This document shows, in pieces, positions 26,722-33,995 of a stretch of DNA of 64,000 bases. Origin of the DNA: Pseudomonadota bacterium. GTDB lineage: Bacteria > Pseudomonadota > Gammaproteobacteria > Steroidobacterales > Steroidobacteraceae. The notes beneath the pieces were generated by a model that saw only the letters and a list, made by a program, of their open reading frames with translations, ran no database searches and was not told the origin of the DNA. Where the stretch lies: positions 52,844-116,843 of the forward strand of contig JAJYUA010000010.1 in assembly GCA_021792755.1 (NCBI GenBank), in the 5' to 3' direction. Every line of letters begins with the position of its first letter. Position 1 is the first letter of the stretch. The translations under genes and the position numbers were made by a program.

Positions 26722-26746
26722 TTATATTATGATGGCAATATTATAA
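26722..26746. promoter_or_regulatory. AT-rich divergent promoter/operator with the ATATTATGATG motif
   Basis: The island contains ATATTATGATG at 26724-26734, found again upstream of cdhC at 33794-33804, and is bounded by TTATA and TATAA arms. Read on the minus strand, CATAAT could serve as a -10 for the permease gene; on the plus strand it is suitably placed for the carnitine dehydrogenase. It is a good candidate for control by the TetR protein at 28322. Confidence 0.55.
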
Positions 26747-26790
26747 AATGCCGTCGCCGGCCGCAAGCCGCCGGCGGGAGGGTGAGCGAA

Positions 26791-28299
26791 ATGGTCGAAA
26801 GCATGAGAAGTGTCAGGACACTGGGGTTGCTGGGCACCGGGGTGATCGGCGGCGGCTGGGCCGCGCGCGCGCTGCACTTCGGGATGGATGTGATTGCGGC
26901 GGACGTCAGGCCGGAAATGGAGGACTGGATCCGCGGCGCGGTCGCCAACGCCGAGACCGCCCTGGCGCGGCTGACGAGCGCGCCGCTGCCGCCGAAGGGC
27001 ACGCTCACCTTCACCACCGATCTCGAGGCGATGGCGCGCCGGGCGGATTTCATCCAGGAGAACATACCCGAGCAGCTGGAGCTGAAACGGCGTGTGCTGG
27101 CGGAGGCCAGCCGGCATGCGCCGGCGGACGTGGTGATTGCCTCGAGCACCTCGGGCCTGATGCCCTCGGACCTGCAGCGCGACATGCACTCTCCGCAGCG
27201 CTTTCTGGTCGCCCACCCGTTCAACCCGGTGTACCTGCTGCCGCTGGTCGAGCTGGTCGGGGGCCGCGAGACCTCGCTGCGCACGCTCGAGGCCGCCCAC
27301 GCATTCTATACGTATATCGGCATGCATCCGTTGCGCGTGCGCAGCGAGGTGCCGGGCCACCTGACCGACCGCCTGCAGGAGGCGCTCTGGCGCGAGATCC
27401 TGCATATGGTGAACGACGGGGTTGCCACCACCGGCGAGCTCGACGAGTCCATCGTGTACGGACCGGGCTTGCGCTGGGCGGCGATGGGCACGAACCTCAT
27501 CTATCATCTGGCCGGCGGGGAGACGGGCATGCGCCACATGCTGCGGCAGTTCGGTCCGTGCCTCAAATGGCCCTGGACCAAGCTCGAAGCGCCGGAGCTC
27601 ACCGAGCAGCTCATCGACCGCATGGTCGAGGGCACCCAGGCGCAGGCGGCCGGGCGCTCGATCCGTGAGCTCGAGCGGCTGCGCGACGACTACCTGGTGG
27701 CCATCCAGCAGGTGCTGAGGCAGTTCGACATCGGGGCCGGCTCGACGCTGCGCGCCTTGGAGGAGCGGCTCTACGCCGATAGCGCCGCGGCGCTCGGGGG
27801 CGCTGACGGGGATGGCGCCGCGGTGCCCGGGCAGCCGCTCAAAACCCTGCAGGCCGAGGTCCGTCCCGAGTGGATCGATCACAACGGACGCATGGCCGAG
27901 TCGCGCTGTGTGCAGGTGTTCGGCGATGCCGCGGACGCGCTGTTCCGGCTCGCGGGCATCAACGGCGCCGATCGAAGCGCGGGCCGGGCGTTCTTTGCCG
28001 TCGAGAGCCACGTGATTCATCATGCGCCGGCCAGCGCGCTCGATTCGATTTTCGTGACCACCCAGGTGCTCGGGGTCGACGACAACGGCGTGCATCTGTT
28101 TCACAGTCTCAAGCGCCGCAGCGACGGTCGCCTGATCGCCACCGGTGAGCAGCGCTATGAGTATGCCAGCGCCTCGGAAGGGGCGTGCGCGCCCATCGAC
28201 ACGGCGGTGCGCGCAAGGCTCGATGGCATCCGCGCCGCCCACGCCAAGCTGCGGGCTCCCGCTCAGGCCGGCCGTCATGTAGTCTTCCCGGGCACATGA
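26791..28299 (+). CDS. lcdH: L-carnitine dehydrogenase fused to a hotdog thioesterase
   Basis: A 502-residue bifunctional enzyme. Residues 1-320 are a 3-hydroxyacyl-CoA-dehydrogenase-like L-carnitine dehydrogenase with NAD motif GLLGTGVIGGGWAARAL, the catalytic-region NIPEQLELK and SSTSGLMPSDL, and the conserved VAHPFNPVYLLPLVELVGG. From about residue 350 a 4HBT-type hotdog domain follows (VRPEWIDHNGRMAESRCVQV). Fusions of this type are known in carnitine degraders, where the second domain hydrolyses betainyl-CoA. Together they oxidise L-carnitine to 3-dehydrocarnitine and release glycine betaine. ATG 26791 was chosen for its GGGAGGG ribosome binding site; a GTG at 26782 is less well placed. 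Confidence 0.9.
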   Translation: MVESMRSVRTLGLLGTGVIGGGWAARALHFGMDVIAADVRPEMEDWIRGAVANAETALARLTSAPLPPKGTLTFTTDLEAMARRADFIQENIPEQLELKRRVLAEASRHAPADVVIASSTSGLMPSDLQRDMHSPQRFLVAHPFNPVYLLPLVELVGGRETSLRTLEAAHAFYTYIGMHPLRVRSEVPGHLTDRLQEALWREILHMVNDGVATTGELDESIVYGPGLRWAAMGTNLIYHLAGGETGMRHMLRQFGPCLKWPWTKLEAPELTEQLIDRMVEGTQAQAAGRSIRELERLRDDYLVAIQQVLRQFDIGAGSTLRALEERLYADSAAALGGADGDGAAVPGQPLKTLQAEVRPEWIDHNGRMAESRCVQVFGDAADALFRLAGINGADRSAGRAFFAVESHVIHHAPASALDSIFVTTQVLGVDDNGVHLFHSLKRRSDGRLIATGEQRYEYASASEGACAPIDTAVRARLDGIRAAHAKLRAPAQAGRHVVFPGT

Positions 28300-28321
28300 T
28301 GTCCGGGAGGGCTATCGAGTC

Positions 28322-28975
28322 ATGCCCAAGATCGTCGATCATGCACGGCGGCGCGACGAGATCGCGCTCGTCGCCTGCCGTGTCGTGGCGAAGTACGGCT
28401 TCGAGCAGACCACCATCGCGCGCATCGCGCGCGAAGCCGGCTATACCACCGGGATGGTGGCCCATTACTTCGACACCAAGCAGGACATCATCGTCGCCGC
28501 CCTGCGGCTGATCCTGCGGCGCATCGAGGAGCGCCTCTCCCATCAGACCGAGGCAGCGGAGCAGCCGGATCTTCTGGCCTTGCTCTGCGAGGCGCTGCCC
28601 GTCGATGCCACGCGTTTCACCGAGTGCGCGTTCTGGACCGCCTTCTGGGGCCAAGTCATGGCGGACAAGCGCCTGAAGCGGGTCAATGTCTGGATCCACC
28701 GGGCGTACCTGCGCCTGTTCGAGCGCTGCCTCGCGCAGAGCTGGCCGCAGTGGCCGCAGTGGCCGACCGATACGCGCGAGGAAGTCCTCAGATCGGTGGT
28801 GACGTTCATCAACGGCCTGACCGCGAGCGCGGTCGCGAGTCCCGGGGACTGGCCGCCCGAGAGGCAGATCCGCCAGCTGCGTCTGCAGCTGCAGCTGCTC
28901 GCGGGCTGGGCCGGCGCGGCCTCGACGAGCGCGCCCGCCCGCCCCGGGCGGCGCCCGGGGCCGTCCGGGGCCTGA
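28322..28975 (+). CDS. TetR/BetI-like transcriptional regulator
   Basis: A 217-residue TetR-family protein that starts 22 bp after the carnitine dehydrogenase stop on the same strand and is likely co-transcribed. Helix-turn-helix residues ALVACRVVAKYGFEQTT and IARIAREAGYTTGMVAHYF resemble BetI. A short tandem duplication encodes WPQWPQWP around residue 141. The C-terminus is low-complexity and Pro/Arg-rich. It may autoregulate and control the carnitine genes through the ATATTATGATG sites at 26724 and 33794. Confidence 0.85.
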   Translation: MPKIVDHARRRDEIALVACRVVAKYGFEQTTIARIAREAGYTTGMVAHYFDTKQDIIVAALRLILRRIEERLSHQTEAAEQPDLLALLCEALPVDATRFTECAFWTAFWGQVMADKRLKRVNVWIHRAYLRLFERCLAQSWPQWPQWPTDTREEVLRSVVTFINGLTASAVASPGDWPPERQIRQLRLQLQLLAGWAGAASTSAPARPGRRPGPSGA

Positions 28976-28993
28976 CGCCGGGCGTGTCGCCGC

Positions 28994-31354
28994 TCAGAAC
29001 GACCTCGAGTACTCGAGAGTCACGGTCGCCGGCCTGAGCGTGGCGACTTGCGGGATGACGATCCCGGCCGCGTTGTACTGCGCGTAGCCCACGTAGCCGA
29101 TGTCGCCGAGATTGGGCTTGGCGTTGGTGAGATTGCTGCCGTTCAGCGACAGCGATGACCTGCCCCAATCGATGCCGATGCGCGCATCGAGCAGCGAATA
29201 GCTCGGCCGGGTCGCGATGGCGCCGGCGCCGCCGTTGAGCAGCGATTCGCTGCTGTCCGTGAAGCTGTAGTCCGCACCCACGAAGCCGGTGACACGGGCG
29301 CTGATCGGGCGGCGATATACGCCCCCGAGGGTGCCGGTCCAGGCCGGCACGTCCATGATGCGCGAGCCCGGGCTCAGACCGACCAGGCCCAGCGCTCCGG
29401 GCTTGGTGAGGTCGGTGGCTTCGTAGCCGACCCCGAAGCGCATCTGCAGGCGCTGAGTGAGATAGCCCATCGCCTCGAGCTCACCGCCGTTGATGATGGC
29501 CCTGCCGCCGTTGATGTCGAAGTACGCGCCGCACGGCAGCGCCACCTGCTGCTGGATGTTGTTCCAGTTGATGTGAAAGCCGTCCGCCGTGAGCAGCAGC
29601 CCGGGGTGCGACAGCTGCATCTTGGCGCCCGCCTCGTACGACCACAGCGTGTCGGACTTGAGGTGCGTGATGTCGCTCACCGGCAGGTTCGGCTCGGCGC
29701 AGAAGGGCAGATAGGCCTGGGCGTTGCCCGCGCGGAAGCCCTTCGAGGCCGACATGTACAGCATGGTCGATTTGGTCGCCTGATAGGACAGCGCCACCTT
29801 CGGGTCGAGGCCGTGCTGGCTGTTGGTTTGCGGGGCGCTCGGCGTCAGGCCGAAGTTCATGAAGCCGTTGGCGATGTAGTCTGTGCTCTGCCTCAGCCAG
29901 TACTGGCGCGCCCCGAGCGTCAGCGTGTATCTGGGCAGGAAATTCCAGTACACCTGGCCGAACAGCGCATAGTCCCTCTCCCTGCCGGGGTTGCGCTGCG
30001 TCCAGATGAGGTCGTTCGGCCAGGGGCCCACGACCGTGTTGCCGGCCGTCGCCGCGACCAGGCCGTTGGCGAAGGTCGGCGGGATGTAAAAGAGGGCGCG
30101 CGAGTCCGCCACGAACAGGCCGAACGTGCCGCTGACGTGGTGAATCGGCTTGAAGGAGAAGCGTGTCTCGTTGCTGAACTGGTTGAAGTAATGCTCGCCC
30201 GTCCACAGATACGGCTGCGCGGGCAGGCCCGAGACCTGGTAGTAGGAGGAGAGCACCTGTTGCGTGCCGTAGGTCGAGTCCTCGACATCCTGCGTATGAC
30301 GGTGGAAGTAGCTGGTGGCGGACACCACGCTCCAGCCGCTGCCGCGGTACTTCAATGTGAGCGAGGCCATCTGCCAGCGGTCGAGGGCGGTCGGCTGGAC
30401 GTTGAAGGCGCGATTGAGCGTGTACACGGGGTCGAAATTCGGCAGCGGCGCGAATGTCGCGGGAAAGCCGTGATACTTCTCTTCCTGGCTCATGAGGAGC
30501 AGGCTGGCGTTGAAGCGCCTGCTGATCCGCCACAGCACGGTGGCGCTGCCGCCGTAGGTCGTGATGGCGCCCTGGTTGCCGACGCTGCGGCGCGGCACAT
30601 TGAGAAATGGGTTGGCGACTGCGGGGCTCGAAGCGCTCGCCGGGAAGGTGCGTGTCAGGTAGCCGGCGTGGTGGCTGTCGAAGGCGACGATGCGCACGCC
30701 GAGCACATTGGATACAAGCGGCAGATTGACGACGGCGCTGGCGCCGTAATCGGGGCTGCCGCCGCCGGATGTGGCGCCGATGTCGGTCGAAAAATGCCCG
30801 TCGGTCCTCCGCAGGTTCACCCTGTGGGTGATCAGGCGGACGTTGCCGCCGAGGGAGCTCTCGCCGTACAGCGTGCCCTGCGGCCCCTTGAGCACCTCGA
30901 TGCTGGAGATGTCCACGATGCGCGGGTCGATCGAGGCCGGCAGCGGCGTGCTGTCGATATAGAACCCGGTCGCGCCGGAGGTGCCGAACAGGTTCTGACC
31001 GGTGATGCCGCGAATCGCGACGCTGCGCGCATCGGCGATCCCGGTCGGGCCGCCGCCATAGGAAAAGGAGAGGTTCGGCGTCTTGGTGGCGTAGGCGGCG
31101 AAGGACTTGATGTGGAAGGCGTGCAGCGCCTGCGAGGTGAACGCCGTGATGCTCTCCGGCACCTTGGCGAGCGGCTGCCTGAATTTCTGCGCAGTCACCA
31201 CGATTTCCCCGAGCGGCGAGCCGGGCGCGGCCACCGGCAACTCCGGGGCGGGGTCGGTGGCCCACAGCGATCCTGCGGAGCCGAGACCTGCGATGATCAG
31301 AGCGGCGAGCGCGGCCTCCTTGTGCCGGCTCCTCGAATGGCTTGTCGGACTCAT
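28994..31354 (-). CDS. TonB-dependent outer-membrane receptor
   Basis: A 786-residue TonB-dependent receptor. A signal peptide (about residues 1-33) is followed by a TonB-box-like EIVVTAQK, a plug domain (VPESITAFTSQALHAF and VEVLKGPQG-type segment IEVLKGPQGTLYGESSLGG) and a 22-strand barrel ending in the outer-membrane signature terminal phenylalanine (EYSRSF). Such receptors import scarce ligands. Being convergent with the lcdH operon and upstream of the hydrolase-cdhBC genes, it may take up an acylcarnitine, betaine conjugate or cobalamin, the last being needed by corrinoid-dependent MttB enzymes. The ligand is undetermined. Confidence 0.9.
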   Translation of the reverse strand: MSPTSHSRSRHKEAALAALIIAGLGSAGSLWATDPAPELPVAAPGSPLGEIVVTAQKFRQPLAKVPESITAFTSQALHAFHIKSFAAYATKTPNLSFSYGGGPTGIADARSVAIRGITGQNLFGTSGATGFYIDSTPLPASIDPRIVDISSIEVLKGPQGTLYGESSLGGNVRLITHRVNLRRTDGHFSTDIGATSGGGSPDYGASAVVNLPLVSNVLGVRIVAFDSHHAGYLTRTFPASASSPAVANPFLNVPRRSVGNQGAITTYGGSATVLWRISRRFNASLLLMSQEEKYHGFPATFAPLPNFDPVYTLNRAFNVQPTALDRWQMASLTLKYRGSGWSVVSATSYFHRHTQDVEDSTYGTQQVLSSYYQVSGLPAQPYLWTGEHYFNQFSNETRFSFKPIHHVSGTFGLFVADSRALFYIPPTFANGLVAATAGNTVVGPWPNDLIWTQRNPGRERDYALFGQVYWNFLPRYTLTLGARQYWLRQSTDYIANGFMNFGLTPSAPQTNSQHGLDPKVALSYQATKSTMLYMSASKGFRAGNAQAYLPFCAEPNLPVSDITHLKSDTLWSYEAGAKMQLSHPGLLLTADGFHINWNNIQQQVALPCGAYFDINGGRAIINGGELEAMGYLTQRLQMRFGVGYEATDLTKPGALGLVGLSPGSRIMDVPAWTGTLGGVYRRPISARVTGFVGADYSFTDSSESLLNGGAGAIATRPSYSLLDARIGIDWGRSSLSLNGSNLTNAKPNLGDIGYVGYAQYNAAGIVIPQVATLRPATVTLEYSRSF

Positions 31355-31408
31355 GTCGTCATACCCCCGGGGTTGAATTTATGTGATTCGATCCGATGGC
31401 CCCGCCGG

Positions 31409-32365
31409 TCAGCCGGCGCCGTAGCGGCGCACGCTCGCAGCGGGGTTGAGAAAGGCGTTGATGACCGAAGCGACGCGGCGCGGCTGTTCCCAGAACGGGT
31501 TGTGGCCGAGTCCGGGAAAGATCACGACCTTGGCGTGCGGCAGAGCCCGCTGCAGGCCGCGGCGCATGGCGGGCAGCATGATCGGGTCATCGCTTCCCCA
31601 GATGAGCAGTGTCGGTGCCTTAAGGCGCGGCAGCGTCGAGGCGAGGCCCCGCAGGTCGGCATCCGACAGGCTCTGATGGAGCACGGCCAGCCAGATGCGC
31701 AACGGAATTGCGGCCGCATTTTGCCGCTCGCGCCGCAGGAAAGCCGGGTCGACCGGATGCGGCGACGACCACCACTTGCGCATGAAGGCGGAATCGGGGT
31801 TCAGCGGCTCTTTCAGCCGGCGGATCTGCGCCGCCCAGTCGTACTCGTGACGCGCTGCCTTGGGCGGAGGGCCCGCGGTCGAGGAAATGAGCACCACCCG
31901 ATCGGTGCGCTTCGGCCAGACCTCCGCGAAGGTCTGGGCGACGATGCTGCCGAGGGAGTGGCCGACGATGTCGGCGCGGCGCACGTGCAGCTTGTCGAGC
32001 AGCAGCTTGACGTCATAGGCGAAGTCGTAGCGGGTGTAGCAGCATTGCGGCTTGCTCGATTCGCCGTGGCCGCGCAGGTCGACGACGATCAGGCGGAAGC
32101 TCTTCGAGAGGTAGGGGATGAGCGGGGTCCAGTCGAGGTCGCTGTCGGTGTAGCCGTGGATCAGCACGACCGGAGTGCCGCGCGGGTCACCGAGCGGCAC
32201 GTACGCCATGGAGATGCCGTCCGGCAGGGCGACGATGCGGCGGGCCGCATCGAGGGGGCGCATATTGAACCGGGCCGGAGCGGCGGCCGCGGCGGTGGCC
32301 ATCAGCGCCAGTGCAGCCGCGGCCAGCCAGGCGAGCGGGGTGCGTGAGCGGGGGACAGTGGTCAT
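31409..32365 (-). CDS. Exported alpha/beta hydrolase
   Basis: A 318-residue serine hydrolase with an N-terminal signal peptide (about residues 1-29, ending ATAAAAA), so probably periplasmic. Core motifs: oxyanion VVLIHGYTDSDLDW, nucleophile Ser137 in IVGHSLGSIVAQ, acid Asp in WGSDDPIMLP and His in FPGLGHNPFWEQP. The start codon overlaps the stop of the upstream thioesterase by 4 bp (ATGA), showing operon coupling with cdhB and cdhC. A role as an acylcarnitine esterase feeding free carnitine to the pathway is an inference from this coupling. Confidence 0.88.
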   Translation of the reverse strand: MTTVPRSRTPLAWLAAAALALMATAAAAAPARFNMRPLDAARRIVALPDGISMAYVPLGDPRGTPVVLIHGYTDSDLDWTPLIPYLSKSFRLIVVDLRGHGESSKPQCCYTRYDFAYDVKLLLDKLHVRRADIVGHSLGSIVAQTFAEVWPKRTDRVVLISSTAGPPPKAARHEYDWAAQIRRLKEPLNPDSAFMRKWWSSPHPVDPAFLRRERQNAAAIPLRIWLAVLHQSLSDADLRGLASTLPRLKAPTLLIWGSDDPIMLPAMRRGLQRALPHAKVVIFPGLGHNPFWEQPRRVASVINAFLNPAASVRRYGAG

Positions 32366-32838
32366 GGGCGGCTCCTCAATGCCATCTGGCGTGAGCCCGG
32401 GCCGACGGGCATGCCGGCCGACTGCTCGCGGAAGTGCTCGATGGCCCGGGCGATGTCGGGCGGAAAGGGCGCGACCGCGGGCGTGTCCCCCTGCTTGATG
32501 TGCAGGAGCATGATCTCGGCGGCGGCGGCCGGCTCGTCCCGGCCCTCGCAGCCGAGCCGCACGGCCGCGTGTATCCGCTTGGTGTCGCTGCCGAGAATGG
32601 CCGCGTTGACGACAACCACATCGCTCTCGTGCACCTCTTTCAGGTAGTGGATGTGCATCTCGACGGTGTAGAGCGTGCAGCGCGTGCGCTCGCGGTAGGG
32701 CGCATCCATGCCCAGACGGTCCATCAGCGCGTCCGTGGCGAGGCTCAGGATGAGCCCATAGTAGGCGTCGCGCAGATGGCCGTTGTAGTCGATCCACTGC
32801 GGATCGACCGGTGTGCGGTAGAGCGGTTGCACCGGCAT
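32362..32838 (-). CDS. cdhB: Betainyl-CoA thioesterase-like hotdog protein
   Basis: A 158-residue single hotdog-fold thioesterase. The N-terminal PVDPQWIDYNGHLRDAYYG carries the Asp/Asn of the 4HBT family active site, and MHIHYLKEVHESDVV is the usual second segment. In carnitine degraders such as Pseudomonas aeruginosa the equivalent enzyme hydrolyses betainyl-CoA to glycine betaine. It follows cdhC by 24 bp and overlaps the hydrolase gene. The window thus holds two betainyl-CoA thioesterase candidates, this one and the C-terminal domain at 26791-28299. Confidence 0.82.
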   Translation of the reverse strand: MPVQPLYRTPVDPQWIDYNGHLRDAYYGLILSLATDALMDRLGMDAPYRERTRCTLYTVEMHIHYLKEVHESDVVVVNAAILGSDTKRIHAAVRLGCEGRDEPAAAAEIMLLHIKQGDTPAVAPFPPDIARAIEHFREQSAGMPVGPGSRQMALRSRP

Positions 32839-32862
32839 CGGCGCTGTCCCCCGGGCGCTCGC

Positions 32863-33762
32863 TCAGCGAATCTGCAGCCGTTCGCGCGCCTGGGCCGGCA
32901 AGAGGATGCGCGCGCCCATGGCCTCGATGAGGGTCCGGGCCCGCTCGACCAGCTGGGCATTGCTCGCATACACGCCGCGGCTGAGATAGAGGTTGTCCTC
33001 CAACCCGACCCGCACGTTGCCGCCGAGCAGTACGGATTGGGCCACCCACGGCATCTGCATGCGGCTGATGGCGAAGGACGTCCAGATGCTGCCGGCAGGC
33101 AGGGTGTTGACCATGGCGAGCAGATGGCCGAGGTCGGCCGGCACCCCATACGGGATGCCCGTGCACAGCTGGATGAGCGCGGGCGCGGGAATCAGCCCTT
33201 CGTCGACCATCTTGCGGACGAACCACAGGTTGCCGGTGTCGAACACTTCGAGCTCGGGCTTCACGCCGAGGTCGCGCAGGATGGCGGCGCCGCGGCGCAG
33301 ATAGTCCGGTGTCGACACGTACGCGCGGTTGCCGTCGCCGAAGTTGAGGCTGCCGCAGTCCAGGGTGGCGATGTCGGGACGGTACAGCCCTTCGTGACAC
33401 AGATCGATCACATGCTGCATGCGCCGCTCCTGGCTGACGAAATCCGTGCCCGGCGCGGGGGTGTCGTCCAGGCCGCGCTCCCCGACGCAGATGTAGCCGC
33501 CCATGCCGCAGGTCAGATTGACGATGACATCGACGCCGCTTTCGCGGATATGCTTGACGACCTCCCGGTAGTGGCGGGTCTCCATGCTGAAAGCGCCCGT
33601 CTCCGGATCGCGCACGTGGATGTGTACGATCGCCGCGCCCGCCCTGGCGGCATCCACCGCTGCCGTCGCGATCTGCTGCGGGGTGACCGGGCAGTGCGGG
33701 CTCTTGGTGACTTTGGTGTCATCGCCGGTCACGGCGCAAGTGATGATGACGTCGTGGTTCAT
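32863..33762 (-). CDS. cdhC: 3-dehydrocarnitine cleavage enzyme (BKACE family)
   Basis: A 299-residue beta-keto acid cleavage enzyme (DUF849/BKACE). It condenses 3-dehydrocarnitine with acetyl-CoA to give betainyl-CoA and acetoacetate. The zinc ligands are visible: His47 and His49 in IVHIHVRDPETG and the Glu in RVGLEDNLYLSRG. Other family marks are CAVTGDD at the N-terminus and NLTCGMGGY. Length is typical for the family. ATG 33762 gives the canonical MNHDVIITCAV start; the longer frame runs into the promoter. First gene of the cdhC-cdhB-hydrolase operon. Specificity for dehydrocarnitine follows from context with carnitine dehydrogenase. Confidence 0.9.
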   Translation of the reverse strand: MNHDVIITCAVTGDDTKVTKSPHCPVTPQQIATAAVDAARAGAAIVHIHVRDPETGAFSMETRHYREVVKHIRESGVDVIVNLTCGMGGYICVGERGLDDTPAPGTDFVSQERRMQHVIDLCHEGLYRPDIATLDCGSLNFGDGNRAYVSTPDYLRRGAAILRDLGVKPELEVFDTGNLWFVRKMVDEGLIPAPALIQLCTGIPYGVPADLGHLLAMVNTLPAGSIWTSFAISRMQMPWVAQSVLLGGNVRVGLEDNLYLSRGVYASNAQLVERARTLIEAMGARILLPAQARERLQIR

Positions 33763-33793
33763 GCTCTGCACTCTCGCTGCGGCGGGCCCGTAG

Positions 33794-33813
33794 ATATTAT
33801 GATGATGATAATA
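33794..33813 (-). promoter_or_regulatory. Operator/promoter upstream of cdhC
   Basis: An AT-rich island with a perfect dyad TATTAT-N7-ATAATA (33795-33813). It contains the 11-bp motif ATATTATGATG (33794-33804) shared with the lcdH/permease divergent promoter. On the minus strand CATAAT is a likely -10, about 34 bp from the cdhC start codon. Confidence 0.55.
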
Positions 33814-33910
33814 CATATGGCCCGCAGGGCGCGCAAGCACCCTGCGGCGGTGAGGTCAGATGCGTGCGAGCCGCCGCGGGGCCGGCGGGCGAAGCGGCAG
33901 TCGATCGGCC

Positions 33911-33927
33911 GGGGGGGGGGGGGGGGG
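33911..33927. repeat. G17 homopolymer
   Basis: Seventeen consecutive G residues lie in the gap between the glgB stop and the cdhC promoter, inside a GC-rich region with no gene. Tracts this long are unstable in replication and hard to sequence, so the true length may differ. Confidence 0.9.
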
Positions 33928-33995
33928 CCGGCGGCGAGGGCTCGGCGCGCAGGACGCCTGCGCAGCGGCGCAGCGACGGCCCGGCCGGCGGCGGA

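Noticed and set aside
31355..31408. Possible cobalamin riboswitch before the TonB receptor
   Set aside because: Only 54 bp are available and no B12-box-like sequence is present.
29573..32347. A 924-codon plus-strand open frame
   Set aside because: It is antisense to the TonB receptor and hydrolase, which have clear family motifs. Long antisense frames are expected at this GC content.
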